Below the pieces are notes generated by a model, which was given only the letters and a program-made list of their open reading frames with translations, was not told the DNA's origin and made no database searches. A program made the translations under genes and the position numbers. Below, one piece after another: positions 40,534 through 50,482 of a DNA stretch of 64,000 bases (positions within the stretch are counted from its first letter, which is position 1; each line of letters opens with the position of its first letter). This DNA comes from an uncultured Bacilli bacterium (GTDB lineage: Bacteria; Bacillota_I; Bacilli_A; RF39; UBA660). The stretch is from assembly GCA_934102355.1 (NCBI GenBank), contig CAKOSO010000001.1, positions 124,001 through 188,000 on the forward strand. Reading direction: 5' to 3'.

Positions 40534-42552
40534 CTAATTATATATTATTAGTTCATGTTGTGACCTTGTACACGCAACGTAATACAAGTATTTTTCATTT
40601 TCTTTATATTTATTATTTGGTTTATTATATACAATTACTGAATCAAACTCCAAACCCTTCGCCATATATGATGGAACCACAATTAGATCCTTTCTATATA
40701 CCTCTTCATTTTGAGCTATTTTTCCAATGCCTATATCATTTTTAAGTAATTCATATATCATTTCAGCTTCTCTATCATCCTTTGTTATAATAGCACAGCT
40801 CTTATATGATCTTAAATAATTTATATCACTCAGTAATTGCTTTTTTAAATTATTTTCCTTTCTAAATAATACCGGTTTTTCATTATCCTTTCTAATTGCA
40901 CTTATATGTTTTAAACCCAAAATATTATTTGTATAATCTATAATTCTTGCACTTGAACGATACGTTTTTGTTAATTCTAAATATCTAGTATTATTATTTA
41001 TAACACTACTTATCTTATTTAAATCATCATATTTATAATATGGATTTATTGTTTGATTAATATCTCCTAATATAGTCCATGAACTTCTTTTAAAAATCTC
41101 ATTTAATATTTTATATTGAAGCAATGTATAATCCTGTGCTTCATCTATTACTATCTGCTTTATATCGCTGTTATAATTAAATCCTTGTAATTTTCCCTTT
41201 ATATACGAAAATATTATTGCATCTTCATAATTTATTTTTTTACTACTTATAAATGATTTAATTTCTTGCTCTGTTAACTTCGCCTTACAATAAGGACTGA
41301 TAAAAAAGTCATGATAAATCTTTTTATAATTTTTTTCTATATTTAAACTTTCCAATAATAGTTTTTCAAAACTTTTAGCATGACTTCTTTTACCATCATA
41401 ATTAATCTCTGAAAGTTTCTTAGAAGCTTCAGTTATTCTCATAAACAATGGAAATTTACTATATCTTTCTAATAAACGATTTAAAGTATCTTTATCATAA
41501 ATATTCTTATCATGTTCTATATCTTTAGTTATTCTTGCGTTTTTTTCTATATTATTTATATAGTTATCTAAATCTTTTATTATTCCATCACTCTGTTTAT
41601 ATTTTACAAGATTTGGATTCTTTTCTTTATACATATAATAACGTGATATAAATTCAGTAAATGTTTCTATTTCTTTATACTCTTTTATACAAGATGTTAA
41701 AAAACTAGAATATGTTGTTTCACTTGGATTATCTTCTCCTAATTCAGGTAAAACATTTGATATATAATCAGAAAACACATTATTTGGAGAAAATATTAAA
41801 ACATTATTCGAAGTTAAATTTTCAATTTTATATAAAAGAAATGCTATTCTATGAAGAGCTACAGATGTTTTACCAGAACCAGCTATACCTTGAACAATTA
41901 AGTTTTTATCTTCTACATTTCTAATTATTTTGTTCTGCTCTTGTTGAATAGTATTAACTATATTCTTCATCTTATCACTACTATCTTTAGATAATACCTC
42001 TTGAAGCAATGAATCATCAATATTAATACTGTTATCAAAAATATGTTTAATCTTACCATCTTCTATTTTATATTGTCTTTTCCTCTTTAAATTACCATTT
42101 ATAAATCCAGAAGGTGCTTTATAACTACATTTACCTATTTCATAATCATAAAAAAGACTTGATATTGGAGCTCTCCAATCATATATCAAATAATTTTTAT
42201 TTTTATCTTCAAGATGTGTTATTCCAAGATAAATATTCTTTTCTTTTTCTTGCTCTTCTTCAAATACTATAGAACCAAAATAAGGACTCCTTTGTATTTT
42301 ATATAATTTCTGAAAATATTTACCCTTCTCCATAGCTAAAAATACTTCAATATCATTATCACTCATCAAACTTTTTAATTCAGTTGGATCAAGTTGACTC
42401 TTATTATCCCAAATGTATCTTTTAAACTCCTGAATCTTTTCTTCCTTTTCATACAAATCTTGACCAAGTTCAGATAAATAATCTTTAATAAGTTTTGTAC
42501 AATTATCTAGATAATCTTTCTCTTGCTGTAGTTCTTTTTCACTTAAATTCAT
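40534..42552 (-). CDS. helD: HelD-type superfamily 1 helicase-like RNA polymerase recycling factor
   Basis: 672 residues. The N-terminal coiled-coil arm (LSEKELQQEKDYLDNCTKL), YLIYDWRAPISSLFYDYE (the HelD-specific segment), Walker A GIAGSGKTSVALHRIAFLLY, a later IDEAQD (helicase motif II) and LTKTYRSS are all HelD/UvrD features. HelD uses ATP to pull RNA polymerase off stalled DNA complexes and, in some species, shields it from rifamycins. The length is a little shorter than Bacillus HelD (774). The leader upstream is unusual (see 42583-42632). Confidence 0.9.
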   Translation of the reverse strand: MNLSEKELQQEKDYLDNCTKLIKDYLSELGQDLYEKEEKIQEFKRYIWDNKSQLDPTELKSLMSDNDIEVFLAMEKGKYFQKLYKIQRSPYFGSIVFEEEQEKEKNIYLGITHLEDKNKNYLIYDWRAPISSLFYDYEIGKCSYKAPSGFINGNLKRKRQYKIEDGKIKHIFDNSINIDDSLLQEVLSKDSSDKMKNIVNTIQQEQNKIIRNVEDKNLIVQGIAGSGKTSVALHRIAFLLYKIENLTSNNVLIFSPNNVFSDYISNVLPELGEDNPSETTYSSFLTSCIKEYKEIETFTEFISRYYMYKEKNPNLVKYKQSDGIIKDLDNYINNIEKNARITKDIEHDKNIYDKDTLNRLLERYSKFPLFMRITEASKKLSEINYDGKRSHAKSFEKLLLESLNIEKNYKKIYHDFFISPYCKAKLTEQEIKSFISSKKINYEDAIIFSYIKGKLQGFNYNSDIKQIVIDEAQDYTLLQYKILNEIFKRSSWTILGDINQTINPYYKYDDLNKISSVINNNTRYLELTKTYRSSARIIDYTNNILGLKHISAIRKDNEKPVLFRKENNLKKQLLSDINYLRSYKSCAIITKDDREAEMIYELLKNDIGIGKIAQNEEVYRKDLIVVPSYMAKGLEFDSVIVYNKPNNKYKENEKYLYYVACTRSQHELIIYN

Positions 42553-42582
42553 TATAACCTCCTTTATTTCTTTAAAAACGAG

Positions 42583-42632
42583 AAAAAAATAGCAAGTTTA
42601 GACACCTATCCGGTATAAAAATTTGCTATTTA
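42583..42632 (-). promoter_or_regulatory. Attenuator-like terminator in the helD leader
   Basis: Between the promoter and helD start, on the minus strand: AAATAGCAA, a nested ATACC/GGTGT hairpin, then TTGCTATTT with seven T, ending about 30 bases before the ATG. It is a good intrinsic terminator placed to stop transcription before helD, so expression probably depends on readthrough. No short leader peptide with a proper ribosome site was found between promoter and hairpin. Confidence 0.7.
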
Positions 42633-42659
42633 CGTCAAACAAATCTGATAACTGTTTTG

Positions 42660-42688
42660 ATATTATCACAATAAATATCATTTTGCAA
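42660..42688 (-). promoter_or_regulatory. Promoter of helD
   Basis: On the minus strand TTGCAA (42688-42683), 17 bases, then TAATAT (42665-42660). The predicted start is about 42653, upstream of the attenuator hairpin. Confidence 0.7.
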
Positions 42689-42766
42689 GTATTTTATGGT
42701 TATTAATAAAAAATAAACACTCTATCATCTCTGATCAAGTGTAAATAAAAGCCTAAATTTTTTAAA

Positions 42767-42843
42767 TGGTGCGCCCAAAGGGAGTCGAACCCCTAACCTT
42801 TTGGTCCGTAGCCAAACGCTCTATCCAATTGAGCTATGGGCGC
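42767..42843 (-). tRNA. tRNA-Arg (anticodon ACG)
   Basis: A 77-base cloverleaf: acceptor GCGCCCA with TGGGCGC, discriminator A and encoded CCA. Stem TTTGG/CCAAA with loop CTACGGA gives ACG (A34 expected to be deaminated to inosine). D-loop and T-loop are canonical. Confidence 0.97.
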
Positions 42844-42902
42844 ATATAAGTAAAACTCAATTTACTTATAGAGTATACAACAAATTTTTCAATTTGTAAA
42901 TA

Positions 42903-43580
42903 TTATTTTATCTGAAAATAATTTCCGGAGTCCAAATAAAGAATTCCTTTCTTACCCTCAAACTTCTCAATCATTTCATTATATTTATTAATAGTATCAA
43001 TTTTAGTTAAAGTAATATATACATAATTTTGATCATTCATATAAAACAAGAAACGATCTTTATCAAGATCAGTAGGATCATATTTAATCTCAGAAATCTT
43101 AACTGTTACATCTTTATTTAATAAACTATACTTTTTAATAAATTCATCTAATCTTTCTTCTTCTATTTCACTATCATTAATAAAGAAAGGTACAACAACA
43201 TTTTTAGTATTATCAATTTCTTTGCCATTTTCTAAAACAACTTTACCATTACTTTGTCTTTCAAAAAGAACACTATATTCATCAACATAAATATGAAAAG
43301 CCATAAAAATACTTTTTCTTACTTTTATTCCTTTTATATAATCATTTTTAAGTATTTTTTTCTTAACATTATACCCTGTAGTAGTAAAGAAGTTAGGATA
43401 ATTAGTTAAACCAGCCATATCAATTATTTCTTGATCAGTAAAAATATTGTTATCATGAATAAATATATTTTTAATACTTTTATCAGAACACAAATAAAGT
43501 ATTGCACCTAGTGCAATAACAAGAAGAAATATCAAAAATAATCTAATTTTCTTTTTACTCTTTTTCTTTAATTTTGGCAA
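42903..43580 (-). CDS. divIB: Cell division protein DivIB/FtsQ
   Basis: 225 residues from a TTG at 43580 (PKLKKKSKKKIR), preceded by a TAGGGAT ribosome site; another TTG at 43598 lies inside murB without one. A very basic cytoplasmic tail, one membrane helix (about 17-34) and an extracytoplasmic POTRA domain (IKNIFIHDNNIFTDQEIIDMAGL), then a beta domain. It anchors the FtsL-DivIC-PBP complex at the septum. Start codon choice is tentative. Confidence 0.85.
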   Translation of the reverse strand: MPKLKKKSKKKIRLFLIFLLVIALGAILYLCSDKSIKNIFIHDNNIFTDQEIIDMAGLTNYPNFFTTTGYNVKKKILKNDYIKGIKVRKSIFMAFHIYVDEYSVLFERQSNGKVVLENGKEIDNTKNVVVPFFINDSEIEEERLDEFIKKYSLLNKDVTVKISEIKYDPTDLDKDRFLFYMNDQNYVYITLTKIDTINKYNEMIEKFEGKKGILYLDSGNYFQIK

Positions 43581-43588
43581 AATAATCC

Positions 43589-44491
43589 CTACTTCCAATT
43601 AAATAGTTCTTGTTCCCTTATCAAATCAACATTAAATTTTTTTAAAACTTCATCATGCGCTTTATCCATTAAATACTTAATATCACTAGATGAAGCCCCA
43701 TCTTTATTAATTATAAAATTAGCGTGTTTAATACTAATTTCAGCACCACCATGAGTTTCACCTTTTAGTCCGCATTCTTCTATAAGTCTTCCAGCATGGT
43801 CCCCATCTGGATTTCTAAATACAGAACCAGCTGAAGGATAATCAAGTGGTTGTGAATCTTGTCTTCTTTTTTTTCTAGAATTTATAAGTTCTTCAATTTC
43901 ATATCTATCTTTCTTTTCAAGTTTTAAATTAGCACTTAAAACTATATAAGGTTTTTTCTTCAAAATAGAGTTTCTATAAGAAAAACCAAGTTCATTATTT
44001 TTCATCTTTTTAAGTTCTAAATTTTCATCTAAAACTAGTATATCAATAACGATATCTTGCATAGCTTTTAAATAAGCTCCTGCATTCATATAAATAGCTC
44101 CACCAAGAGTTCCTGGTATACCACAAGCAAACTCTAAGCCACTATAACCTTCTCTTGACATATTATTAGCAACAACCATCAAATTACAGCCAGCTTCAAC
44201 GTATAATACATCTTCTTCTAAAATACAATCATTAAAATTATCCAATTTAACAATTACACCATCATAGTCACTATCAGAAGCCAAAGTATTTGAACCATTT
44301 CCTAAAATTTTAAAAGAAACACTATTATCTTTTAAAAATCTTATAAGCAAAACTAAACTAGTTGTATTAAATGGATAAACAACTAATCTTGCATTTCCAC
44401 CAGATTTATATGTAGTTAAAGATTTAAAAGAAACATTTTCTTTATAGTCTCCAATTCTATTATTTGTTATATATTGAATTACTTCTATCAT
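43589..44491 (-). CDS. murB: UDP-N-acetylenolpyruvylglucosamine reductase MurB
   Basis: 300 residues. FAD-binding residues and motifs: GNGSNTLASDSDYDGVIV, GIPGTLGGAIYMNAGAY, the YPSAGSVFRNP segment with the catalytic Ser, and the C-terminal HANFIINKDGASSSDIK. This is the short type II-like MurB found in Bacillota. It catalyses the second step of UDP-MurNAc synthesis. The gene is three bases after murG and overlaps the divIB start region. Confidence 0.96.
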   Translation of the reverse strand: MIEVIQYITNNRIGDYKENVSFKSLTTYKSGGNARLVVYPFNTTSLVLLIRFLKDNSVSFKILGNGSNTLASDSDYDGVIVKLDNFNDCILEEDVLYVEAGCNLMVVANNMSREGYSGLEFACGIPGTLGGAIYMNAGAYLKAMQDIVIDILVLDENLELKKMKNNELGFSYRNSILKKKPYIVLSANLKLEKKDRYEIEELINSRKKRRQDSQPLDYPSAGSVFRNPDGDHAGRLIEECGLKGETHGGAEISIKHANFIINKDGASSSDIKYLMDKAHDEVLKKFNVDLIREQELFNWK

Positions 44492-44494
44492 GAT

Positions 44495-45568
44495 TCACCT
44501 ACTTATAACTTTTTCAATTTCTTTATAAATATTTGTTGCACTATTAGGCATACCCATTTTTTTAGAATTACTCTTAAGTTTTTTATATAATTCTTTATTA
44601 GATAATATATCATTTATTGTACTAAATAACAACTCTGTTGTTAAATTTTTCTCTTCTATCATAATAGTAGCTTCATTTTTTTCCAAAGATTTAGCATTTA
44701 TCACTTGATGATTATTTTCAACATATGGTGAAGGTATTAAAATAGAAGGAATACCAAGAGCTGTAATCTCAGATAAAGTTGTAGCACCAGCTCTAGAAAT
44801 AATAAGATCTGTAACCTTCATAACTTCAGGCATATTATCAATATAAGGAACTATGTGAACATTTGAAGAACACTTTATCTTTTTATAATCATTATAAGAT
44901 TTTGAACCCGTTACAAATAAAACATCATAATCTTTATTCTTAAACATAGGTAACATATCTTTTACAACATTATTAACAGTTGTAGCGCCTAAAGAACCGG
45001 TCGTAATTAATACCAATTTTTTATCATCTCTTAATCCATATTTCTTTTTATCAGCTTTTAAAGCTTTATGAGCTTCCTCAGCTCTTGGGTTCCCTGTATA
45101 AACTACTTCTTTCTTAAAATATTCCTTACTATCTTCCATTGATACACACACTACATCAGCATATCTAGATAAAAGTTTATTCGCTTTACCAGGGCGCGAA
45201 TTCTGTTCATGAAGAATAGTTTTAACTCCAAGCTTATGTGCAGCAAGAATAACAGGAACAGTAACATAACCACCTACACCAATAACAATATCAGGTTTAA
45301 ATTTTTTAATTATCTTTTTACAATACCCAATGTTTTTAGACATCAAATATACAGACTTAACACATTTTATTGGATTTTTGCTTAGTCCAGAAACATTAAT
45401 ACCTTCGTAATCTATTCCCATATTAGGAATAATATCTTTTTCCATTCTATCAGTAGTACCAATATATAAAATCTTAGAATTTTTATCCTTTGACATTATT
45501 TTTTCAATAATTGCTATTGCAGGATATATATGTCCACCTGTACCACCAGCACTTATAATTACACGCAT
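44495..45568 (-). CDS. murG: Lipid II synthase MurG
   Basis: 357 residues, full length. G-loops ISAGGTGGHIYPA and GVGGYVTVP plus the C-terminal HEQNSRPGKANKLL and AGATTLSEITALGIPSILIP segments identify the GT28 enzyme that adds GlcNAc to lipid I at the inner membrane face. It lies directly before murB and divIB in a condensed dcw remnant. Confidence 0.97.
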   Translation of the reverse strand: MRVIISAGGTGGHIYPAIAIIEKIMSKDKNSKILYIGTTDRMEKDIIPNMGIDYEGINVSGLSKNPIKCVKSVYLMSKNIGYCKKIIKKFKPDIVIGVGGYVTVPVILAAHKLGVKTILHEQNSRPGKANKLLSRYADVVCVSMEDSKEYFKKEVVYTGNPRAEEAHKALKADKKKYGLRDDKKLVLITTGSLGATTVNNVVKDMLPMFKNKDYDVLFVTGSKSYNDYKKIKCSSNVHIVPYIDNMPEVMKVTDLIISRAGATTLSEITALGIPSILIPSPYVENNHQVINAKSLEKNEATIMIEEKNLTTELLFSTINDILSNKELYKKLKSNSKKMGMPNSATNIYKEIEKVISR

Positions 45569-45619
45569 CTTAAATCACCTATTAAATTATATCATAAAAA
45601 TTAATAATATATGTTATTT

Positions 45620-45653
45620 TAAGAAAAAATACCAATTAAGCATTGGTACCTTT
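45620..45653 (-). terminator. Intrinsic terminator of the DUF1292 gene
   Basis: The minus-strand TACCAAT-GCTTA-ATTGGTA stem is followed by TTTTTTC and includes the stop codon. Confidence 0.8.
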
Positions 45654-45869
45654 CATATTTTTTTCAGTAAATAATCTCATAACATTAGCAAATTCTTCAT
45701 CATTATCAAGACCTACTATAGTATCATTATCCTTTTGTTTTCTTATAAAAAAATCAGTAGTATCATTCATATTCATTAAATATAAATACTTATTATTGTT
45801 ATAGTCAACTTCATCAATTATTATGAAATTACCTTCTCCATCAATTTCCAATATATCTAAATAGTCCAT
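45636..45869 (-). CDS. DUF1292 family small protein
   Basis: 77 residues, acidic. The segment DYLDILEIDGEGNFIIIDEVDYNNNKYLYLMN is the conserved beta-rich core of DUF1292, a family of unknown function common in Bacillota. The start abuts the previous gene's stop, giving a two-gene unit. Confidence 0.75.
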   Translation of the reverse strand: MDYLDILEIDGEGNFIIIDEVDYNNNKYLYLMNMNDTTDFFIRKQKDNDTIVGLDNDEEFANVMRLFTEKNMKGTNA

Positions 45870-46342
45870 TATCTAAACATTCCTCCCATTAATTGATTAA
45901 GAGCTTGTTCAAATGTCATTCCACCATTTTCTACCATATCTACACATACAAAGAATAATACACTTACTGTAACACCTAATGTAACAGCAGCAGCAACAAG
46001 TACAGATTTAGTAGTTTTACTAATAGCTATTCTTCTAGTTTTTGTCTTCTCTTCTTTTACTTGTAAACTTCTCTCTCTAAAATCTTTTCTTGCTTCATGT
46101 CTAACATAGTATTCGTTTAAATCATCAGCAGCTTTTCTTAAATCATCCATAGTTATGTTAAAATCAGCACTCATTTGATTAACAGTTCTATATGCTCTAC
46201 CACTAATTCTTGAGCTTTCCATTTCAACATCATCCATTGCTACTTCATAATCATGAGCAATACTTTTTCTTACAGTATTAAAATCACTTTGAACTTTTTT
46301 ATAAGCATCAACAAACATATCATGATTCGTATTCTCTTTCAT
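45869..46342 (-). CDS. Uncharacterised membrane protein with cytoplasmic helical domain
   Basis: 157 residues: a long charged helical N-terminus (about 1-105) without signal, including RKSIAHDYEVAMDDVEMESSRI, then one membrane helix at about 115-137 and a short tail (EQALNQLMGGMFR). The Lys/Arg pattern places the N-terminus in the cytoplasm. No family recognised. Confidence 0.6.
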   Translation of the reverse strand: MKENTNHDMFVDAYKKVQSDFNTVRKSIAHDYEVAMDDVEMESSRISGRAYRTVNQMSADFNITMDDLRKAADDLNEYYVRHEARKDFRERSLQVKEEKTKTRRIAISKTTKSVLVAAAVTLGVTVSVLFFVCVDMVENGGMTFEQALNQLMGGMFR

Positions 46343-46444
46343 ATATGTCGCCTCCTAATATAATTAGATTATAGTTTATTTTAATAAAATGTTCAATCAT
46401 TTTACATTCTTTTTAGTAACTTTACACCAAATAATTAGAAGTAC

Positions 46445-48730
46445 TTAGTTTTTAAACTGAGAACTATATAATTCTTTGTAGAATCCATTTTTCTTTAGTA
46501 ATTCCTCATGCGTACCTTGTTCAATAATATCCCCATCTTTCATTACAAATATAATATCAGCATTTTTAATTGTAGATAATCTATGAGCAATAATAAATGA
46601 AGTTCTTCCTTTAGTTAATTTATCCATTGCTTTTTGAACTAATTCCTCAGTTCTAGTATCAACAGAAGATGTAGCCTCATCAAGAATCAAGAATGGTGAA
46701 TCCTTAGTCATAGCACGTGCAATAGTTAAAAGTTGCTTTTGACCACCAGAAATACTATCACTATCATTAAGTTCATAATCTAATCCATTTGGTAATGACT
46801 TAACAAAATAATCAACACCAACAGTTTTTAAATTCTTCCATATTTCATCATCAGATACATTTTCTTTATTATATCTAACATTATCTCTTATAGTACCATT
46901 AAATACCCATGTGTCTTGTAAAACCATAATAAACAAATCATGTATATTCTCTCTAGTTAAATCATGAATAGATTTACCATCAATTACAATATCACCAGAA
47001 GTAATATTATAAAACTTCATAAGTAAATTAACCATTGTAGTCTTGCCAGCACCAGTAGGTCCTACTATTGCAACCTTTTGTCCAGGTTTAACTTTACAAT
47101 TAAAGTCCTTAATAATAACTTTATCTTCATCATATCCAAATTTAACATGATTGAATTCTATACTTCCCTTAACGTTTTTAGGATCCAAATAGCTAGTCAA
47201 TTTATCTTCATTTTCTAATTCTGACTCTTCAATAAATTTAACTACTCTTTCAGAAGCAGCAAGTGTTGTTTGTAAATTTGTAATACCTTGAGCAATTTGA
47301 GACAAAGGAGAAGTAAATAATCTAACATATATAACAAATGCAACAATTACACCAAAATCAATACTTTTATTTGCAACTAAAAGAGCTCCTACAACGCAAA
47401 CACATACATATCCAAAATTACCAATAAAATTCATAACTGGCATCATAAGTCCAGATAAAAATTGACTCTTTCTATTACAATTATAAACACTCTCATTTAA
47501 AACATTAAATTTATTTAAAGCATCTTCTTCGCCATTATAAGCTTTAACAACATTATGAGCTGAATAAACTTCTTCTATATGTCCATTTAATTTTCCAAGT
47601 TCAACTTGTCTTGCTAAAAAGTATTTCTGACTCTTTGAAAAAATAATTCCCATAAATATAAAACCAAATAAAGATGAAACAATTGCAGTAATTGCCATTA
47701 TATAATTAGTAACAAACATCATAACAATTGACCCAATAAATAATGTAATAGCACCAACTAAATAAGATAAACTCTGTGACATAGAAGTACCAATTGTATC
47801 AACATCATTAGTAATACGAGATAAAATATCTCCATATGAATTTTTATCAAAATATGATAATGGTAATTTATTTAACTTCTTTGATATTTTACTTCTTAAT
47901 TCCTTAGCAAAATTATTTGACACAGTAGCCATAATAAATCCTTGAATAAAATTAAATAATGCACTAATCAAATAAATAATAAGTAAAAACAAACAAATAC
48001 TTTTAATATTATCAAAATTCATTCTAGGTTTAATAAAAGATTTAATACTATCTGGAACTAAATCAAGTTTACCATACATTTCTTCCTTACTAGAATTAGT
48101 ATCAATGTTTCCCATAGCATCCAAATATGCAATCTTATCATCAACTGTTATTTTCTTATTCTTATAATAAGAATCAGTAAATAAAACATTCTTTACACTA
48201 ACAGGTAACTCACTAACAAGCTTAGCTTTATTAGCTTCCTCTGAACTAAGTTTAGATAAAATATTAAGTAAAAAAATTTGATCATCTTTTGTAATAACTA
48301 CATCATTAACCATATTATCTTCCAAAATAATACTTAAAACATCAGGTGAAACGGCCAAAAAATTCATATTTTTCAAATTTTCTTTATCACTAGAAGAAAT
48401 AGAATCATCATTAAGTACTGAATACATACTTTGTTCATTAACATTAATAAGTTTAGTTATATCATTTACATCCTTTTCACTTAATTCACTAAAAATAGAT
48501 GTATTTATACTTTGAAATTCATCAGTATCAATAATAAGTCCAGTAGATATTTCATTAGTTAATTCTTTTAATTTACTTGGTCCAATTATAGTAAAAATAG
48601 AAGAGCAAGAAGCAAGTATTAAAGCAATTAATATATATGGAGTAAATTTCTTTAAATACTTAAATAAACCCTTAATAGATTTTTTTAAATCATCTGGCTT
48701 TTGAGCAGCATTATTTCCATGTCTAGGCAT
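46445..48730 (-). CDS. Heterodimeric ABC exporter subunit, long
   Basis: 761 residues, about 180 longer than a normal type IV exporter. The extra part is an insertion between the first and second membrane helices (about 60-230), outside the membrane by topology. The nucleotide-binding domain is complete: GPTGAGKTT, ISGGQKQLLTIARA, LILDEATSSVD, and the switch His in FIIAHRL. With the next gene it forms a MarR-controlled heterodimer of the LmrCD/BmrCD kind, probably a drug exporter. Confidence 0.9.
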   Translation of the reverse strand: MPRHGNNAAQKPDDLKKSIKGLFKYLKKFTPYILIALILASCSSIFTIIGPSKLKELTNEISTGLIIDTDEFQSINTSIFSELSEKDVNDITKLINVNEQSMYSVLNDDSISSSDKENLKNMNFLAVSPDVLSIILEDNMVNDVVITKDDQIFLLNILSKLSSEEANKAKLVSELPVSVKNVLFTDSYYKNKKITVDDKIAYLDAMGNIDTNSSKEEMYGKLDLVPDSIKSFIKPRMNFDNIKSICLFLLIIYLISALFNFIQGFIMATVSNNFAKELRSKISKKLNKLPLSYFDKNSYGDILSRITNDVDTIGTSMSQSLSYLVGAITLFIGSIVMMFVTNYIMAITAIVSSLFGFIFMGIIFSKSQKYFLARQVELGKLNGHIEEVYSAHNVVKAYNGEEDALNKFNVLNESVYNCNRKSQFLSGLMMPVMNFIGNFGYVCVCVVGALLVANKSIDFGVIVAFVIYVRLFTSPLSQIAQGITNLQTTLAASERVVKFIEESELENEDKLTSYLDPKNVKGSIEFNHVKFGYDEDKVIIKDFNCKVKPGQKVAIVGPTGAGKTTMVNLLMKFYNITSGDIVIDGKSIHDLTRENIHDLFIMVLQDTWVFNGTIRDNVRYNKENVSDDEIWKNLKTVGVDYFVKSLPNGLDYELNDSDSISGGQKQLLTIARAMTKDSPFLILDEATSSVDTRTEELVQKAMDKLTKGRTSFIIAHRLSTIKNADIIFVMKDGDIIEQGTHEELLKKNGFYKELYSSQFKN

Positions 48731-50480
48731 TTTCTAACTCCTCCTTTGAAAGTTGCGAATAAGCAATTTCTCTATAAACTGAACAATTCTTCATTAATTC
48801 CTTATGAGTACCTATCCCAACGCATTTACCTTCATCAAGTACAATAATCTTATCAGCATTCATAATCGTACCTATTCTTTGAGCTACAATTAAACTAGTT
48901 GCATCCTTTGTATATTCTTTTAGCTCTTTTCTTAATATACTTTCTGTTTTATAATCAAGTGCACTAAATGAATCATCAAAAATATAGATCTCAGGATCTC
49001 TTGCGATTGCACGAGCTATAGCAAGCCTTTGCTTTTGACCACCAGAAATATTAGTACCACCCTCTGCAATATTTTCATCAAATCCCAATTCTTTACCATC
49101 TATAAATTCTAAAGCTTGTGCTATTTCAGCAGCTTTTTTAATCTCTTTATCACTTATCTTTTTAGAAGATTTACCATAAGAAATATTATAGTTTATAGTA
49201 CCATTAAACATAACAGCTTTTTGAGGTACATAACCAATCTTATCATGTAAAGCCTCTAATTTATAATCTTTAATATTTACACCATCAATTAATATTTCAC
49301 CATCAGTAGCATCATAAAACCTAGGTATTAAATTAATCAAAGTAGATTTACCGCTTCCACAAGATCCGATAAAAGCAACCACATCACCCTTATTAGCTTT
49401 AAAAGAAATATCATTTATAACATATTCTTTAGCATCTGGATACTTAAATGAAACATTCTTAAATTCAATTTCACCAACTACCTTAGTATTACCGTTAAAC
49501 TTTCCATCATTAACTTCCACATCTTTTTTTAATACTTCATTAATTCTATCAGCAGAAACACTAGCTCTTGGATACATTATAAATATTACAGCAAGCATCA
49601 AGAAAGACATAATAACTTGCATAGCATAACTAGTAAATACTACCATATCACTAAATAAACCTATTTTTAAAGAGAAAGCTGAATTATTTATAATAAAACT
49701 TCCAACAAAATATATAGCAAGAGTTAAAGTATTCATAATCAAATACATGAAAGGAGACATAGTAGACATCATACGTTGATTAAACATCTGAGTCTTAGTT
49801 AAGTTATTATTAGCTTTTTCAAACTTTTCTTCTTGATAACCTTCAGCATTAAAAGCTCTAACAACCCTTATTCCAATTAAGTGTTCCCTTGTTAAATTAT
49901 TAATCTTATCAATTAATTTTTGTACTAACTTAAATTTAGGTAAAACAGCAACAATAGTAATAACAACAAGGATAAGCAAAACAACTATTGCACCACCTGT
50001 AATAGCACTCCATTGCCAACTCTTATTTAAAATTTTAAGAACAGCCCACACAGCAGTAATCGGAGCTTTAATAAGCAACTGAAGCCCCATAGAAATAAAC
50101 ATTTGAATATTAGTTATATCATTAGTAGTTCTAGTAATTAAACTACTAGAATTAAATCCACGCATCTCTTCCATACCAAAGCTTTCAACTTTTTCAAATA
50201 AATTCTTTCTAATTTTTTTAGAAAAAGTAGCAGATATAAAAGAAGCAAGATAACCTGTTACAATTGCAGCAGTTAAACTTCCCAAAGCACATAAAAGCAT
50301 ATATGCTCCTTGGATTAGAATATCTTTTACACCTGTTCCATCTGCTTGTAAAAGCGTTGTAATCTCTGACATATAATCAGGAAGTTTTAAATCAAGCCAT
50401 ACTTGAAACACTATAAAAGCAATACAGACAAGAATAAGAAAAACATCTTTTTTATTAAATTTCTTAAGTAATTCAAACAT
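48723..50480 (-). CDS. Heterodimeric ABC exporter subunit, standard
   Basis: 585 residues from the ATG at 50480 preceded by GGAGG; an earlier in-frame start (50498) overlaps marR. Six membrane helices and one ATPase: Walker A GSCGSGKST (Cys in the loop, unusual), ISGGQKQRLAIARA, Walker B IYIFDDSFSALD with Asp after the catalytic position, where Glu is expected (a degenerate site as in heterodimers), and IVAQRI in place of the switch His. It therefore supplies the non-consensus ATP site. Confidence 0.92.
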   Translation of the reverse strand: MFELLKKFNKKDVFLILVCIAFIVFQVWLDLKLPDYMSEITTLLQADGTGVKDILIQGAYMLLCALGSLTAAIVTGYLASFISATFSKKIRKNLFEKVESFGMEEMRGFNSSSLITRTTNDITNIQMFISMGLQLLIKAPITAVWAVLKILNKSWQWSAITGGAIVVLLILVVITIVAVLPKFKLVQKLIDKINNLTREHLIGIRVVRAFNAEGYQEEKFEKANNNLTKTQMFNQRMMSTMSPFMYLIMNTLTLAIYFVGSFIINNSAFSLKIGLFSDMVVFTSYAMQVIMSFLMLAVIFIMYPRASVSADRINEVLKKDVEVNDGKFNGNTKVVGEIEFKNVSFKYPDAKEYVINDISFKANKGDVVAFIGSCGSGKSTLINLIPRFYDATDGEILIDGVNIKDYKLEALHDKIGYVPQKAVMFNGTINYNISYGKSSKKISDKEIKKAAEIAQALEFIDGKELGFDENIAEGGTNISGGQKQRLAIARAIARDPEIYIFDDSFSALDYKTESILRKELKEYTKDATSLIVAQRIGTIMNADKIIVLDEGKCVGIGTHKELMKNCSVYREIAYSQLSKEELENA

Positions 50481-50482
50481 AC

